Below, in pieces: positions 25,074 to 33,731 of a stretch of DNA of 64,000 nucleotides; positions within the stretch are counted from its first letter, which is position 1, and the number at the start of each line of letters is the position of its first letter. The stretch is from positions 124,001-188,000 of the forward strand of contig CP003801.1 of NCBI GenBank assembly GCA_000299115.1. The letters are read 5' to 3'. The DNA is from an alpha proteobacterium HIMB59 (lineage in GTDB: Bacteria > Pseudomonadota > Alphaproteobacteria > HIMB59). The notes under the pieces are model-generated. The model made no database searches. It saw only the letters and a program-made list of their open reading frames with translations, and had not been told where the DNA came from. The position numbers were made by a program, and so were the translations under genes.

Positions 25074-25868
25074 TTACTCTTCCCACTGGGGTGTTCTTTT
25101 TTCTAAAAATGCATCAATACCCTCTTTGGCATCTTGCTCCAGCATATTTTCTACCATTACCTGGGAGGCATAATCATAAGCCTGACCCAATGGCATTTCG
25201 CTTTGACGATAATAAGCGCCCTTACCTATTTTAAGAGTTTTCGATGATTTAGAGGCTATTTTATTAGCTTTTTCTAATACATGTTTTGTAATTTCACTGC
25301 CTTCTAAGGCTTTAGTAATAATTCCCTTTTGGGCTGCCTCAATTGCAGAAATAGGATCTCCTGTTAGAAGTATTTCCATGGCATGCTTAGAAGAGGCATT
25401 GCGTGATAAAGCAACCATTGGTGTGGAACAGAATAATCCGATATTCACCCCTGGAGTGGCAAACATTGAATTAGAGCTGGCATAAACTAAATCACAGCTC
25501 AACGCTAACTGGCAACCGGCAGCCGTAGCTACTCCCTCCACTTGGGCAATCACGGGTTTAGGATGATTAACGATCGATTGCATCATCGACGAGCATTGTT
25601 TGAGGATTTTTTGAAAATACGCATGACCTTGATCAGACTGCGATCGGGCTGATTTTAATTCACGCAAATCATGACCAGCAGAAAATACTTTTCCAGTTGA
25701 GCTTAGGACAATTACTTTGCTTGGCCCTTGTTGGAGATCATCAAGAGCCTGTTGTAACTCACCAATCATTTTTTCAGAGAGCGTATTTTGAGTCTCAGGT
25801 GAATTTAATTGGATGTTTACTACTCCCTTATCAAGATCATTTATTTGAATAAGAGAATAATTACTCAT
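25074..25868 (-). CDS. enoyl-CoA hydratase/isomerase-family protein
   Basis: The 264-residue crotonase has the CoA/oxyanion motifs FSAGHDLRELKSA (about 66-78) and GVATAAGCQLALSCDLVYA (about 111-129), and the later FATPGVNIGLFCST. The sequence is closest in style to ECHDC3-type proteins. In this group a catalytic Glu is often absent in the second motif (A-A-G-C-Q-L here), so hydratase activity should not be taken for granted. It lies three bases after the OsmC gene and nine before the synthetase gene, so all three share a pathway or condition. Confidence 0.88.
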   Translation of the reverse strand: MSNYSLIQINDLDKGVVNIQLNSPETQNTLSEKMIGELQQALDDLQQGPSKVIVLSSTGKVFSAGHDLRELKSARSQSDQGHAYFQKILKQCSSMMQSIVNHPKPVIAQVEGVATAAGCQLALSCDLVYASSNSMFATPGVNIGLFCSTPMVALSRNASSKHAMEILLTGDPISAIEAAQKGIITKALEGSEITKHVLEKANKIASKSSKTLKIGKGAYYRQSEMPLGQAYDYASQVMVENMLEQDAKEGIDAFLEKRTPQWEE

Positions 25869-25871
25869 GAT

Positions 25872-26324
25872 TTATAAATTTACCTCAAACTCTACTTCTT
25901 CAGAAAGGGAGTTAGCAATAAAACAGTATCGATGAGATCGATCATGCATCTCGTTCATCTCTTGATCACTCACAGTAAACCCATCACTAAATTGAACAGA
26001 AGGATTTAATCGAATTTTAGTCACAGCCATTTGGCCTTTAGCATTTTTTCCCAAGAAAGCTTCAGCCTTATCTTCATAAGAGGATACTGGCCATTTTGCT
26101 TTGGCAGCAAGTGCCAGAAAAGTCATCATATGACAACTACTAATAGAAGCAGCCAGCGCTTGTTCAGGGTTTGTGTTAGCCACATCGCCACCCCAATCCG
26201 GTGCCGCATCAGCTGTCAGTTGAAATTGATCATTATAAGCAATCTCGTGTTTATTGGAGTACTTCCCTTGAACTAGTTCTCCTTCACCAAGCTGCCATTT
26301 CAATTGAATGGATAATTCAGACAT
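25872..26324 (-). CDS. OsmC-family protein
   Basis: The 150-residue protein has the OsmC fold: APDWGGDVANTNPEQALAAS, then SSCHMMTFLALAAK with the first Cys (about C63), and HRYCFIANS with the second (about C133). Paired cysteines at these sites reduce organic hydroperoxides. It starts the minus-strand operon with the hydratase and synthetase genes. A TACTAT box at 26338-26333 places a likely transcription start only two bases before the ATG, so the message may be nearly leaderless. Confidence 0.88.
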   Translation of the reverse strand: MSELSIQLKWQLGEGELVQGKYSNKHEIAYNDQFQLTADAAPDWGGDVANTNPEQALAASISSCHMMTFLALAAKAKWPVSSYEDKAEAFLGKNAKGQMAVTKIRLNPSVQFSDGFTVSDQEMNEMHDRSHRYCFIANSLSEEVEFEVNL

Positions 26325-26364
26325 AACTCAAAATAGTACGATTGAGCCAAAAGACCACCATAAA

Positions 26365-26379
26365 TTCATTATAAATGAA
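26365..26379. promoter_or_regulatory. palindrome in the osmC/aminotransferase divergent region
   Basis: TTCATT-ATA-AATGAA is a perfect 6-3-6 inverted repeat at 26365-26379, lying between the divergent OsmC and aminotransferase genes. It could bind a dimeric regulator of either gene. The 15-base length and AT-rich content leave room for chance. Confidence 0.35.
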
Positions 26380-26487
26380 CCATTTTTTCAAATACCCATA
26401 AGTCCAAAAAGTACGTCATAATTGCTCTTGCTCCATATTTCGAGAAGGAATAGAGTTTTCCTATTAAATGAGTTTCTTGGAGGAAGT

Positions 26488-27801
26488 ATGAGTAAACCGA
26501 ATAATCTTGAGTCTTTATGGATGCCTTTTACACCCAATAAGACTTTTAAAAAAGATCCCCGCATTATTGTCAAAGCGAAAGATATGCACTTTACTAGTGA
26601 TGATAACCGTCAAATCCTTGATGGCACGGCTGGTTTATGGTGTGTGAATGCTGGTCATGGTCGAAAAAAAATTCAAGAAGCGGTTACTCAACAAATTGAA
26701 GAACTTGATTATTCTCCTCCCTTCCAATTCGGTCATCCTAAACAGTTTGAACTCGCTAATCGTCTAGCGGAAATATTCCCTGAGGGAATGAACCATGTGT
26801 TCTTCTCTAATTCGGGCTCCGAAGCCGTTGATAGTGCATTAAAGATTGCGCTTGCCTATCAGCGTGCACGTGGTCATGCAACCAAGACAAGATTGATTGG
26901 TCGTGAGCGTGGTTACCACGGTGTTGGCTTCGGTGGAATTAGTGTAGGTGGTATGGTGAAAAATAGAATGTACTTCGGCTCGATGCTCAGTGGTGTCGAT
27001 CATTTACGTCATACTCATAACCCCAGTGTCAACGCGTTCTCTCAAGGTCAACCAGAACATGGTGCCGAACTCGCCGATGATCTCGAGCGCTTAGTTCAAC
27101 TCCATGATGCGTCTACTATTGCGGCTGTTATCGTAGAACCGATTGCAGGATCTACAGGCGTTCTTCCACCACCTCAAGGTTATTTAAAAAGACTAAGAGA
27201 GATTTGTACTAAACACGATATTCTTCTGATTTTTGATGAAGTAATTTCTGCTTTTGGAAGACTCGGAAAAGCCACAGGTTCTGAGTACTTTGGAGTCACT
27301 CCCGATATCATCACTTGCGCCAAAGGGCTAACCAACGCGACTATTCCGATGGGCGCTACCGTCGTCCAAGATTATATTTATGAGTCTATGTTAGAAAATG
27401 CAGACGCTCCGATTGAGCTCTTCCATGGCTATACGTATTCCGGTCACCCCGTTGCTTGTGCGGCTGCCCTAGCTACTTTAGATATCTACAAAGAAGAAGG
27501 ATTATTTGAGCATGCGGGTGAACAAGCACCTAAAATTGAAAAGGCCGCTCATTCTTTAAAAGGCACCAAACATATTGTCGATATCAGAAACCTTGGTGTG
27601 ATCGCAGCCCTGGAACTAGAACCCAGAGGAAATGCTGTGGGCGCTCGAGGATTTGAAGTCATGAAAAAGGCTTGGGATATGGGATTAATGGTGCGAGCGA
27701 ATGGAGATACGCTAGCATTCTCACCGCCTTTGATTGTTCAAGATAGTCAGATTGATGAGATGTTTACGACAGTAAAATCAGCCCTGGAGCAAGTAGACTA
27801 A
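26488..27801 (+). CDS. omega-amino acid (beta-alanine type)--pyruvate aminotransferase
   Basis: The start at 26488 follows a Shine-Dalgarno (TTGGAGGAAGT), giving 437 residues. The sequence is class III aminotransferase and close to beta-alanine:pyruvate transaminase as I remember it: LWMPFTPNKTFKKDPRIIV, SPPFQFGHPKQFELANRLAE, HVFFSNSGSEAVDSALKIA, GRERGYHGVGFGG, IFDEVISAFGRLG, PLP-binding Lys in CAKGLTNATIPMGA, and HGYTYSGHPVACAAAL. It moves amino groups from beta-alanine, taurine-like or other terminal amines to pyruvate. Codon choice is richer in GC than the neighbours, suggesting strong expression. The exact amine is uncertain. Confidence 0.88.
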   Translation: MSKPNNLESLWMPFTPNKTFKKDPRIIVKAKDMHFTSDDNRQILDGTAGLWCVNAGHGRKKIQEAVTQQIEELDYSPPFQFGHPKQFELANRLAEIFPEGMNHVFFSNSGSEAVDSALKIALAYQRARGHATKTRLIGRERGYHGVGFGGISVGGMVKNRMYFGSMLSGVDHLRHTHNPSVNAFSQGQPEHGAELADDLERLVQLHDASTIAAVIVEPIAGSTGVLPPPQGYLKRLREICTKHDILLIFDEVISAFGRLGKATGSEYFGVTPDIITCAKGLTNATIPMGATVVQDYIYESMLENADAPIELFHGYTYSGHPVACAAALATLDIYKEEGLFEHAGEQAPKIEKAAHSLKGTKHIVDIRNLGVIAALELEPRGNAVGARGFEVMKKAWDMGLMVRANGDTLAFSPPLIVQDSQIDEMFTTVKSALEQVD

Positions 27802-28069
27802 AAACATCTCCACTGCAGCCGTTACTATAATTAAAAGCACCGCTCGGCTGATAGAAGCCACAGAGCATAATCCAACGGTATAAAAAGACGACTCCCGGGA
27901 CGATCATAATGGCGTTGATAATAAATAAAATTACAGACGTCAGTACCCGCATTGCTAGCTTCAATTTCATGTAGGCATTATAGAAAATACGAATGATCAA
28001 TCCTGTGGTCACCGCTGATAATAATAAGAATGGTGCATCTAAATGAGTGACTAAAAATTCGTAATACAT
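27764..28069 (-). CDS. hypothetical small membrane protein
   Basis: The 101-residue product has about three hydrophobic segments (VTHLDAPFLLLSAVTTGLII, then MRVLTSVILFIINAIMIVP, then FSLLAPGLILL). Its last 38 bases overlap the end of the aminotransferase gene on the other strand. A TATTAT/TATAAA box ends 7-10 bases before the ATG, so the transcript could be nearly leaderless. I do not recognise a family. Coding status rests on composition and length, and is less sure than for its neighbours. Confidence 0.5.
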   Translation of the reverse strand: MYYEFLVTHLDAPFLLLSAVTTGLIIRIFYNAYMKLKLAMRVLTSVILFIINAIMIVPGVVFLYRWIMLCGFYQPSGAFNYSNGCSGDVFSLLAPGLILLS

Positions 28070-28113
28070 CTATGTCTTTATAATATGTATTTCTGATAAG
28101 GCTTCTAGAGGTA

Positions 28114-28134
28114 AATCATTGATATTCAATGATT
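28114..28134. terminator. hairpin after the peptide ABC operon
   Basis: AATCATTGA-TAT-TCAATGATT is a perfect nine-base stem with a three-base loop, lying 36 bases beyond the last gene of the minus-strand ABC operon. It lacks a following T run in either direction, so it may be a transcript end stabiliser rather than a classic terminator. Confidence 0.4.
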
Positions 28135-28169
28135 CCGTGGGTTCGTTTGTAAAAATATAAAAGTGAGAT

Positions 28170-29123
28170 CTATTCGATTGGATTAAAACAACTAACAAAG
28201 GGTAGTTTCAAATCTGATTTTATTGGAGTTTTGTTATTTTTACAATTATCTGTTCTATAGGAACACCGAGAATAAAAAGAGCATCCTAAAGGAGGATTAG
28301 CAGGATCAGGGAGTTCGGTGTGCTTTGTTTGTATATCAGCAAACTGTTTATTAAGTTTTGGGACACTACCAACCAGTAATTCTGTATAAGGATGAAGAGG
28401 TGACTGGAAAATTTCTTTTGAGGAGTTATGCTCGACAATATCGCCGAAATACATCACCGCTATTTCATCACTGATATTCTCCACCACCGCCAAATCATGA
28501 CTGATCACAATAAAGGAGAGGTTAAATTTTCGCTTCAGGTCATTCAGAAGGTTTAGGACCTGAGACTGGATTGAAACGTCAAGAGCTGAGACAGGTTCAT
28601 CGAGGATAAGGATTTTAGCATCAGCCAAAAGTGCTCGAGCGATACCAATTCGCTGGGCCTGGCCTCCAGAGAATTCATGGGGATAGCGATCGAGGAACTC
28701 TTCTTTTAACCCTACTTCACCCATTACTGATAACATCTTCTCTTTAATCAGAGAATTATCATGTTGATGGAGATATTTTAAAGGCGCTGCTAATGATTGG
28801 TAAATAGTTTTTCTGGGATTAAGACTACTTAAGGGATCTTGGAATACATATTGGATGACCCGACCTAATTCTTGGCGTTGGTACTGGTTGATATTTTTAT
28901 CTTGAAGGTTAATGGTCCCTGAGGTGGGCTCTAATAATCCTACGAGCATTCGAGCTAAGGTTGATTTTCCACAACCTGACTCTCCGACAATCCCTAGGGT
29001 TTGATTTTCCTTCAGCGTAAAACTGATATCGTTAACCGCTCGGATATTTTTTTTGTTCTTTAAAAAAAATCCGTCTGTAGCGCTGAAGGTCTTGGAGAGT
29101 TTGATGGCTTCTAGGGCATTCAT
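28170..29123 (-). CDS. peptide-type ABC transporter ATPase (DppF/OppF-like)
   Basis: The ATG at 29123 overlaps the preceding stop (ATGA) and gives 317 residues; an upstream in-frame ATG at 29150 would only add residues inside the previous gene. Walker A IVGESGCGKSTLARML, Q-loop in YVFQDPLSSLNPRKT, signature FSGGQAQRIGIARAL, Walker B KILILDEPVSALD and switch ISHDLAVVE are complete. The C-terminal CSFYSRCSYRTDNC cysteines match the iron-sulfur motif found in Dpp/Opp ATPases. It pairs with the ATPase half of the fused upstream protein. Confidence 0.92.
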   Translation of the reverse strand: MNALEAIKLSKTFSATDGFFLKNKKNIRAVNDISFTLKENQTLGIVGESGCGKSTLARMLVGLLEPTSGTINLQDKNINQYQRQELGRVIQYVFQDPLSSLNPRKTIYQSLAAPLKYLHQHDNSLIKEKMLSVMGEVGLKEEFLDRYPHEFSGGQAQRIGIARALLADAKILILDEPVSALDVSIQSQVLNLLNDLKRKFNLSFIVISHDLAVVENISDEIAVMYFGDIVEHNSSKEIFQSPLHPYTELLVGSVPKLNKQFADIQTKHTELPDPANPPLGCSFYSRCSYRTDNCKNNKTPIKSDLKLPFVSCFNPIE

Positions 29124-30991
29124 GCAGCACCTCCTACGGGATAGAAACATTTATAGGATCGATTATCTTTAGAGCTGACAGGCACTGACTCCTTAAGGCA
29201 CTGATCTTGTTTGTACTGGCATCGATTAGCAAAAGCACATCCTTCAGGAAGCTGATTTAATGAAGGAGGAATTCCCGGAATACTGTGCAGAGCATGTTCC
29301 TTATTACCGAGCTGAGGAACGCACTTGATCAACTCACTAGTATAGGGGTGAGCAGCTTGTTGCATAATATTTTTGACCGGGCCCTCTTCTACAATTGAGC
29401 CGGCATACATCACAATCACGCGGTCACAAAGTTGAGAAATAACGCCAAAATCATGGGAAATGAAGAGAATGGAGAGTTTTCGCTCTTTTCGAAGACTATT
29501 GAGAATATTAAGAATTTGAGCTTGAACGGTAACGTCTAATGCAGTGGTGGGCTCATCAGCAATAATCAATTCTGGGTCATTGATTAAAGCCATAGCAATG
29601 CAAACACGCTGGCGCATCCCTCCAGAGAGTTGATGAGGGTAGACATCCCAGACATTATCAGGGTTGGGGATTTGAACTGACTTCAATAAATCTTTGGATT
29701 TCGAGATGGACCCTGAAGCGGAGAGTTTGGAGTCATGTGCTTGCAAAGCTTCTAGAAGTTGATCTCCAATGGTGTGTAGGGGATGCAAAGTAGTCAGAGG
29801 GTCTTGGAAGATATAAGAGATTTTATTACCTCGAATAGATCGCAGCTTCTCATAAGGCAGAGCCAGAAGATTTTGGTTTTTGTAATTTACAGATCCTTTT
29901 TTAATTACCCCGGGTGGCGACGCGACAAGACTAGTCACCGACAGAGCGGTAACGGATTTGCCTGAGCCACTCTCTCCAATTAAACCCAAACACTCACCCT
30001 CCTGAATTTCAAAAGAGACATCATTGGATGATTGATAGACATCTTGGTTGACATGAAACTGTGTAGATAAATTTTGAACGGATAATAATTTGGTGGAAGG
30101 TTGAGGTTGGGTGTCTCCTCCCTCATAAATGGTTTGAGGAAGAGGTCGGATGAGGTTTCCTTTTTTTAGTCGAGGGTCCAATGCATCTCTCACACCATCT
30201 CCGAATAAATTGATACCAATAACAATACAAAAGATCATGATACCGGGAACAAATGATGTATGAGGATTGGTGATGAGTGCACTTCGAGCCTCACCCAGCA
30301 TCGATCCTAGATCGGCTTGAGGGGGCTGGGAGCCCAATCCTAAAAAAGAAAGACCCGCCGTCTCTAAAATCATCCAACCCACAGTAGTCGACATAGCAAT
30401 AACGATCATTGGAAGGAGGTTTGGGAATATCTCAACAATCAAAATTCTCAGATTACTCATCCCTGATAATCTGGCTGCCTCAATGAATTCTTTATTGGCC
30501 AAGGTGACGGTGACACCTCGGATATTACGGGCAAAGAAAGGGATGTTCACCAGAGCCACCGCTATCAAGGCATTAAACAATCCTGGACCCAGCGCCGCTA
30601 CAATAGCAAGAGCTAAGAGTATATAAGGAAAGGCCATCAACATATCGATGAAGCGCATGATAATATTGTCAGTCTTTTGGCCATAAAACCCAGCAATAGC
30701 GCCTAAAATTGAGCCAAAAGTGGCTGCAATGAATGCCGCTGCAAATCCAACTGCCAAGCTCAACTGTGTTCCCCATAAAAGTCGAGAGAGAAGATCTCGT
30801 CCTAAGTGATCAGTGCCTAAAATATGTCCTCCCTCAAAGGGGACCATGAAGCGATCCGCCGTATTGGTGATGTTCGGTTCTTTAAGAGGTAGGATGGGAG
30901 CAAGAATGGAAAGGGTTAAAATAATTAAAAGGAGAATTCCTCCAAAAGCGGCGAGTCTGTTCTTAGCTACGATTTTAAGAAAGTTGATCAT
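29120..30991 (-). CDS. fused peptide ABC permease-ATPase (DppC-DppD type)
   Basis: The 623-residue protein joins two subunits that are usually separate. Residues 1-277 are a DppC/OppC permease with [20 protein letters not shown], the EAA loop in [15 protein letters not shown], and [17 protein letters not shown] linker of about 23 residues rich in Pro and Gln follows. Residues 301-623 are a DppD-type ATPase with Walker [13 protein letters not shown] (339-), signature [15 protein letters not shown], Walker [14 protein letters not shown] and the C-terminal cysteine motif [14 protein letters not shown]. No stop or frameshift interrupts the joint. Such fusions are known but uncommon. It sits between the DppB and DppF genes with 4-base overlaps. 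Confidence 0.92.
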   Translation of the reverse strand: MINFLKIVAKNRLAAFGGILLLIILTLSILAPILPLKEPNITNTADRFMVPFEGGHILGTDHLGRDLLSRLLWGTQLSLAVGFAAAFIAATFGSILGAIAGFYGQKTDNIIMRFIDMLMAFPYILLALAIVAALGPGLFNALIAVALVNIPFFARNIRGVTVTLANKEFIEAARLSGMSNLRILIVEIFPNLLPMIVIAMSTTVGWMILETAGLSFLGLGSQPPQADLGSMLGEARSALITNPHTSFVPGIMIFCIVIGINLFGDGVRDALDPRLKKGNLIRPLPQTIYEGGDTQPQPSTKLLSVQNLSTQFHVNQDVYQSSNDVSFEIQEGECLGLIGESGSGKSVTALSVTSLVASPPGVIKKGSVNYKNQNLLALPYEKLRSIRGNKISYIFQDPLTTLHPLHTIGDQLLEALQAHDSKLSASGSISKSKDLLKSVQIPNPDNVWDVYPHQLSGGMRQRVCIAMALINDPELIIADEPTTALDVTVQAQILNILNSLRKERKLSILFISHDFGVISQLCDRVIVMYAGSIVEEGPVKNIMQQAAHPYTSELIKCVPQLGNKEHALHSIPGIPPSLNQLPEGCAFANRCQYKQDQCLKESVPVSSKDNRSYKCFYPVGGAA

Positions 30992-31929
30992 CGAATTCTG
31001 GGGTCCAGTACCCGCTGTAATACATCGACAGCAATATTAAAAAAGACATAACAGATGGAGACAAAGACCACGCCTCCCTGCACTAAAATGATATCGCGCT
31101 TTAAAATAGCATCGACAAGCATTCGACCCACACCTGGCCACTGAAAGACAATCTCAATATAAACAGATCCGGATAAAACAAAGCCTGCCTGAAGACCAAG
31201 CACAGGTAAAATCGTGACAATGGCGACACGCAGTACATGAGAAATTAAAATTGATCGCTCCTTGACACCCTTGGCGCGAGCAGTGCGAACGTAGTCTTGT
31301 CGAAGAATTTCTAAAACAGCATTTCTCGATATTCGAGCTACCACACCTGTAGCAACAATCGCCAGTGCAATGGAAGGCATCACAAGGTGATTAATTAAAT
31401 CAGGTAAATCTCCACCACCCCAGATCGCATACATCCCCGAGACGGGAAAGAGCTTAAGCCGGACGGCAAAAGTCAAGATCATCATCATTCCTAAAAAGAA
31501 GGAAGGAATGGAGATGCCGATTAAAACAATAAAAGTAATAAACTTATCAGTGAGTGTATATTGACGGGCGGCAGAAATCGTCCCGACTAAAATACCAAAA
31601 AAGGAACACAGGACAAAAGCGGTCCCAGAGAGAATAAGAGTGGCGTTGAAACGCTCCATGACCTCATCAATGACGGGACGGTTCAAGGAGAATGATCGTC
31701 CAAAGTCTCCTTGGATGATATTGCCGAGCCATATCAAGTATCGCTCGGGTAAGCTCTTATCAAGACCTAAATCTTTATTGATTTTCGCCACATTTTCAGG
31801 GGTGGCGTACGATCCCAGGATAGCCGTTGCAGGATCGCCAGGGATTAAGGAGATAATTAAAAAGACAATAATCGTAATACCTAAAACAACGGGGATTGCC
31901 GATAGTAATCGGTTCATCAAGTATCTCAT
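30988..31929 (-). CDS. peptide-type ABC transporter permease (DppB-like)
   Basis: The 313-residue membrane protein begins MRYLMNRLLSAIPVVLGITI, the usual DppB/OppB start, followed by PGDPATAILGSYATPE and LGLDKSLPERYLIWLGN. The ATPase-contact loop is RQDYVRTARAKGVKERSIL and the last segment ends [13 protein letters not shown]. It forms the heterodimeric channel with the permease half of the fused protein. It overlaps the downstream gene by four bases. A strong hairpin separates it from the binding-protein gene. Confidence 0.93.
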   Translation of the reverse strand: MRYLMNRLLSAIPVVLGITIIVFLIISLIPGDPATAILGSYATPENVAKINKDLGLDKSLPERYLIWLGNIIQGDFGRSFSLNRPVIDEVMERFNATLILSGTAFVLCSFFGILVGTISAARQYTLTDKFITFIVLIGISIPSFFLGMMMILTFAVRLKLFPVSGMYAIWGGGDLPDLINHLVMPSIALAIVATGVVARISRNAVLEILRQDYVRTARAKGVKERSILISHVLRVAIVTILPVLGLQAGFVLSGSVYIEIVFQWPGVGRMLVDAILKRDIILVQGGVVFVSICYVFFNIAVDVLQRVLDPRIR

Positions 31930-31953
31930 AGGCTACGAAAAAAAAGATCTGCA

Positions 31954-31973
31954 CGAGCCGCCGAAGCGGCTCG
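31954..31973 (-). terminator. UUCG hairpin between binding-protein and permease genes
   Basis: Read on the minus strand, CGAGCCGC-TTCG-GCGGCTCG forms a perfect eight-base stem capped by the very stable C(UUCG)G tetraloop; a run of T follows about 10 bases later. It lies between the binding-protein stop and the permease start. It probably protects or partly terminates the message so that binding protein exceeds the membrane subunits. Confidence 0.65.
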
Positions 31974-31988
31974 CGGAATTAAAGTTGA

Positions 31989-33557
31989 TTAGTTCTTCTC
32001 GACGTCTTTTAGAAGTAAGAAGAATGAAGGCTGCAAGTTGAAGTTCTTGACGCTGCTGTTCGTCACGGCATTCTGTTTCCAGTTTGCAACGAAGACCCAA
32101 GGAGCATCATCTTGAACGATGACTTGCATTTCCTGATAGAGACGAGCTCTTTCTGCTTGATCAGTAGAAGCACGAGCAGCATTGAGTAATTCATCTACTT
32201 CAGGGTTAGAATAATAACCAGAGTTAAATCCACCCTCTTCTGGCCATGATTGGGTACGTAGCGCTAAGAATGGAAGAGTGTCTGGATCGTTTGTCATCCA
32301 AGCCATCTCAGCCATGTCTGCTTTACCTTCAAGACCTGGGTTCACTTCCCCAAGGAAAGAGTTCCACTCATAAGTCTCGATCTTCACATCAAAACCAACT
32401 GCCTCTAAGTCAGCTTGAATAGCTGTACCCATCGCAACAGGATCTAACATACCTGAACCACCTTCGGTCACAAAGAATGTGAGCTCTGCACCTTCAGCAC
32501 CTGCTTCAGCGATTAATGCTTTCGCTTTTTCAGGATCATATGGATATGGCTCAAGATCATTATTGTAAGCCCATGCAAACGCAGGTGGAGTTGGTCCTGC
32601 TGCAACTGCAGCTGTTCCTTCTAACACATCATTCACAATCGCTTCTTTATTAATCGCGTAGTTTGCCGCTTGACGGACTTTCTTGTCTGCAAAAGGCCCT
32701 TCTTTCGCGTTTAAAATCAAGAACCAAACGTGAGGTCCGGCTTGTTCTACAACGCTAAATTCAGAACCACCGAACTCGCTGAGTGATGTTGGAGGAACTT
32801 CCACCATCAGATCGATACCACCAGCAAGCATTTCTGCTACACGAGTGTTGCCATCCGTTAAAGGTCTGAAGATCACTGCATCAACACCTGCTTGTCCATC
32901 CCAGTGGTCAGCATTACGAGTCACTACAACACGCTCATTAGATTTCCACTCTTCAAATTGGAACGCACCTGTACCAGATGGATTTCTTCCGAAATCTTTT
33001 CCGTGCTTCATCACTGCGTCCGGAGACACAATCAAACCTGTCGGATATGCTAGGTTAGATAAGAATGGAGCATATGGTGCATTCAGAGTAAACTTCACAG
33101 TTGTATCATCAATCACATCCACAGATGTAATTGCAGAGAAGAAGAATGAAAGTGGGAAAGGTCCAGTATCGTGATATGGATGATTTTCATCTAGCATTCT
33201 ATCAAAGTTGAACTTCACGTCTTCCGCTTCAAAAGAAGTTCCATCATGGAATGTTACTCCTGAGCGAAGATTAAATGTATACTCGGTACCATCATCACTG
33301 ATCGTCCAACTTTCGGCGAGGGCTGGTTCTACTTCTAAAGTTCCATCTTTATAGCGAACAAGACCATCATAGATATTCATTAAAATTCTGAAATCATTCA
33401 CCGCAGTCACTGCAGCTGGATCCAGAGCTTTAGGTTCGGCAATTTGACCGACAACAAGAATGTCGTTTGCCTGGGCTGAAAATCCGAAAAATACAAAAGC
33501 TACGAGGGCAGCTACTGATTTTTTCAAATTTTGAGCGTACTTATGTACATTACGCAT
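31989..33557 (-). CDS. peptide-type ABC solute-binding protein (family 5)
   Basis: The 522-residue protein has a signal peptide (about 1-30, ending FGFSAQA) and the SBP_bac_5 body: IAEPKALDPAAVTAVNDFRI, LAESWTISDDGTEYTFNLR, GVTFHDGTSFEAEDVKFNFD, and PSGTGAFQFEEWKSNERVVV. Family members bind di- or oligopeptides, opines, glutathione or nickel. It is the first gene of the operon and has a strong Shine-Dalgarno (AGGAGG) nine bases before its ATG. GC-richer codons suggest high expression. It is divergent from a DUF1028-amidohydrolase pair, which hints at carbamoyl- or amide-containing substrates. Confidence 0.93.
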   Translation of the reverse strand: MRNVHKYAQNLKKSVAALVAFVFFGFSAQANDILVVGQIAEPKALDPAAVTAVNDFRILMNIYDGLVRYKDGTLEVEPALAESWTISDDGTEYTFNLRSGVTFHDGTSFEAEDVKFNFDRMLDENHPYHDTGPFPLSFFFSAITSVDVIDDTTVKFTLNAPYAPFLSNLAYPTGLIVSPDAVMKHGKDFGRNPSGTGAFQFEEWKSNERVVVTRNADHWDGQAGVDAVIFRPLTDGNTRVAEMLAGGIDLMVEVPPTSLSEFGGSEFSVVEQAGPHVWFLILNAKEGPFADKKVRQAANYAINKEAIVNDVLEGTAAVAAGPTPPAFAWAYNNDLEPYPYDPEKAKALIAEAGAEGAELTFFVTEGGSGMLDPVAMGTAIQADLEAVGFDVKIETYEWNSFLGEVNPGLEGKADMAEMAWMTNDPDTLPFLALRTQSWPEEGGFNSGYYSNPEVDELLNAARASTDQAERARLYQEMQVIVQDDAPWVFVANWKQNAVTNSSVKNFNLQPSFFLLLKDVEKN

Positions 33558-33638
33558 AGGTAATCCCTCCTCTAAATATATGTAATAATTGTAGCACTTC
33601 TTTTAAAATCAGATCAACCCCCTGAAATTAAAAAAATG

Positions 33639-33677
33639 GTTGATTTTTATTAATATTTATCAAAAAAGTTGATTTTT
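33639..33677. promoter_or_regulatory. repeated ATCAA/TTGAT half-sites in divergent promoter region
   Basis: GTTGATTTTT occurs twice (33639-33648 and 33668-33677), 29 bases apart. The second copy forms ATCAA-N6-TTGAT with 33658-33662, and an outlying ATCAA lies at 33613-33617. The region separates the solute-binding-protein gene from the DUF1028 gene. Arrayed half-sites suggest one regulator controlling both directions. No regulator gene is adjacent. Confidence 0.35.
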
Positions 33678-33731
33678 CTGGTCTTCAGTCTCTGATATGG
33701 TCTTGGAGATCAAAATACTTATTATAATAAT

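Noticed and set aside
29120-30991. Frameshift or missed stop as the cause of the permease-ATPase fusion
   Set aside because: Both halves are in one uninterrupted frame with an in-frame linker and normal overlaps with both neighbours.
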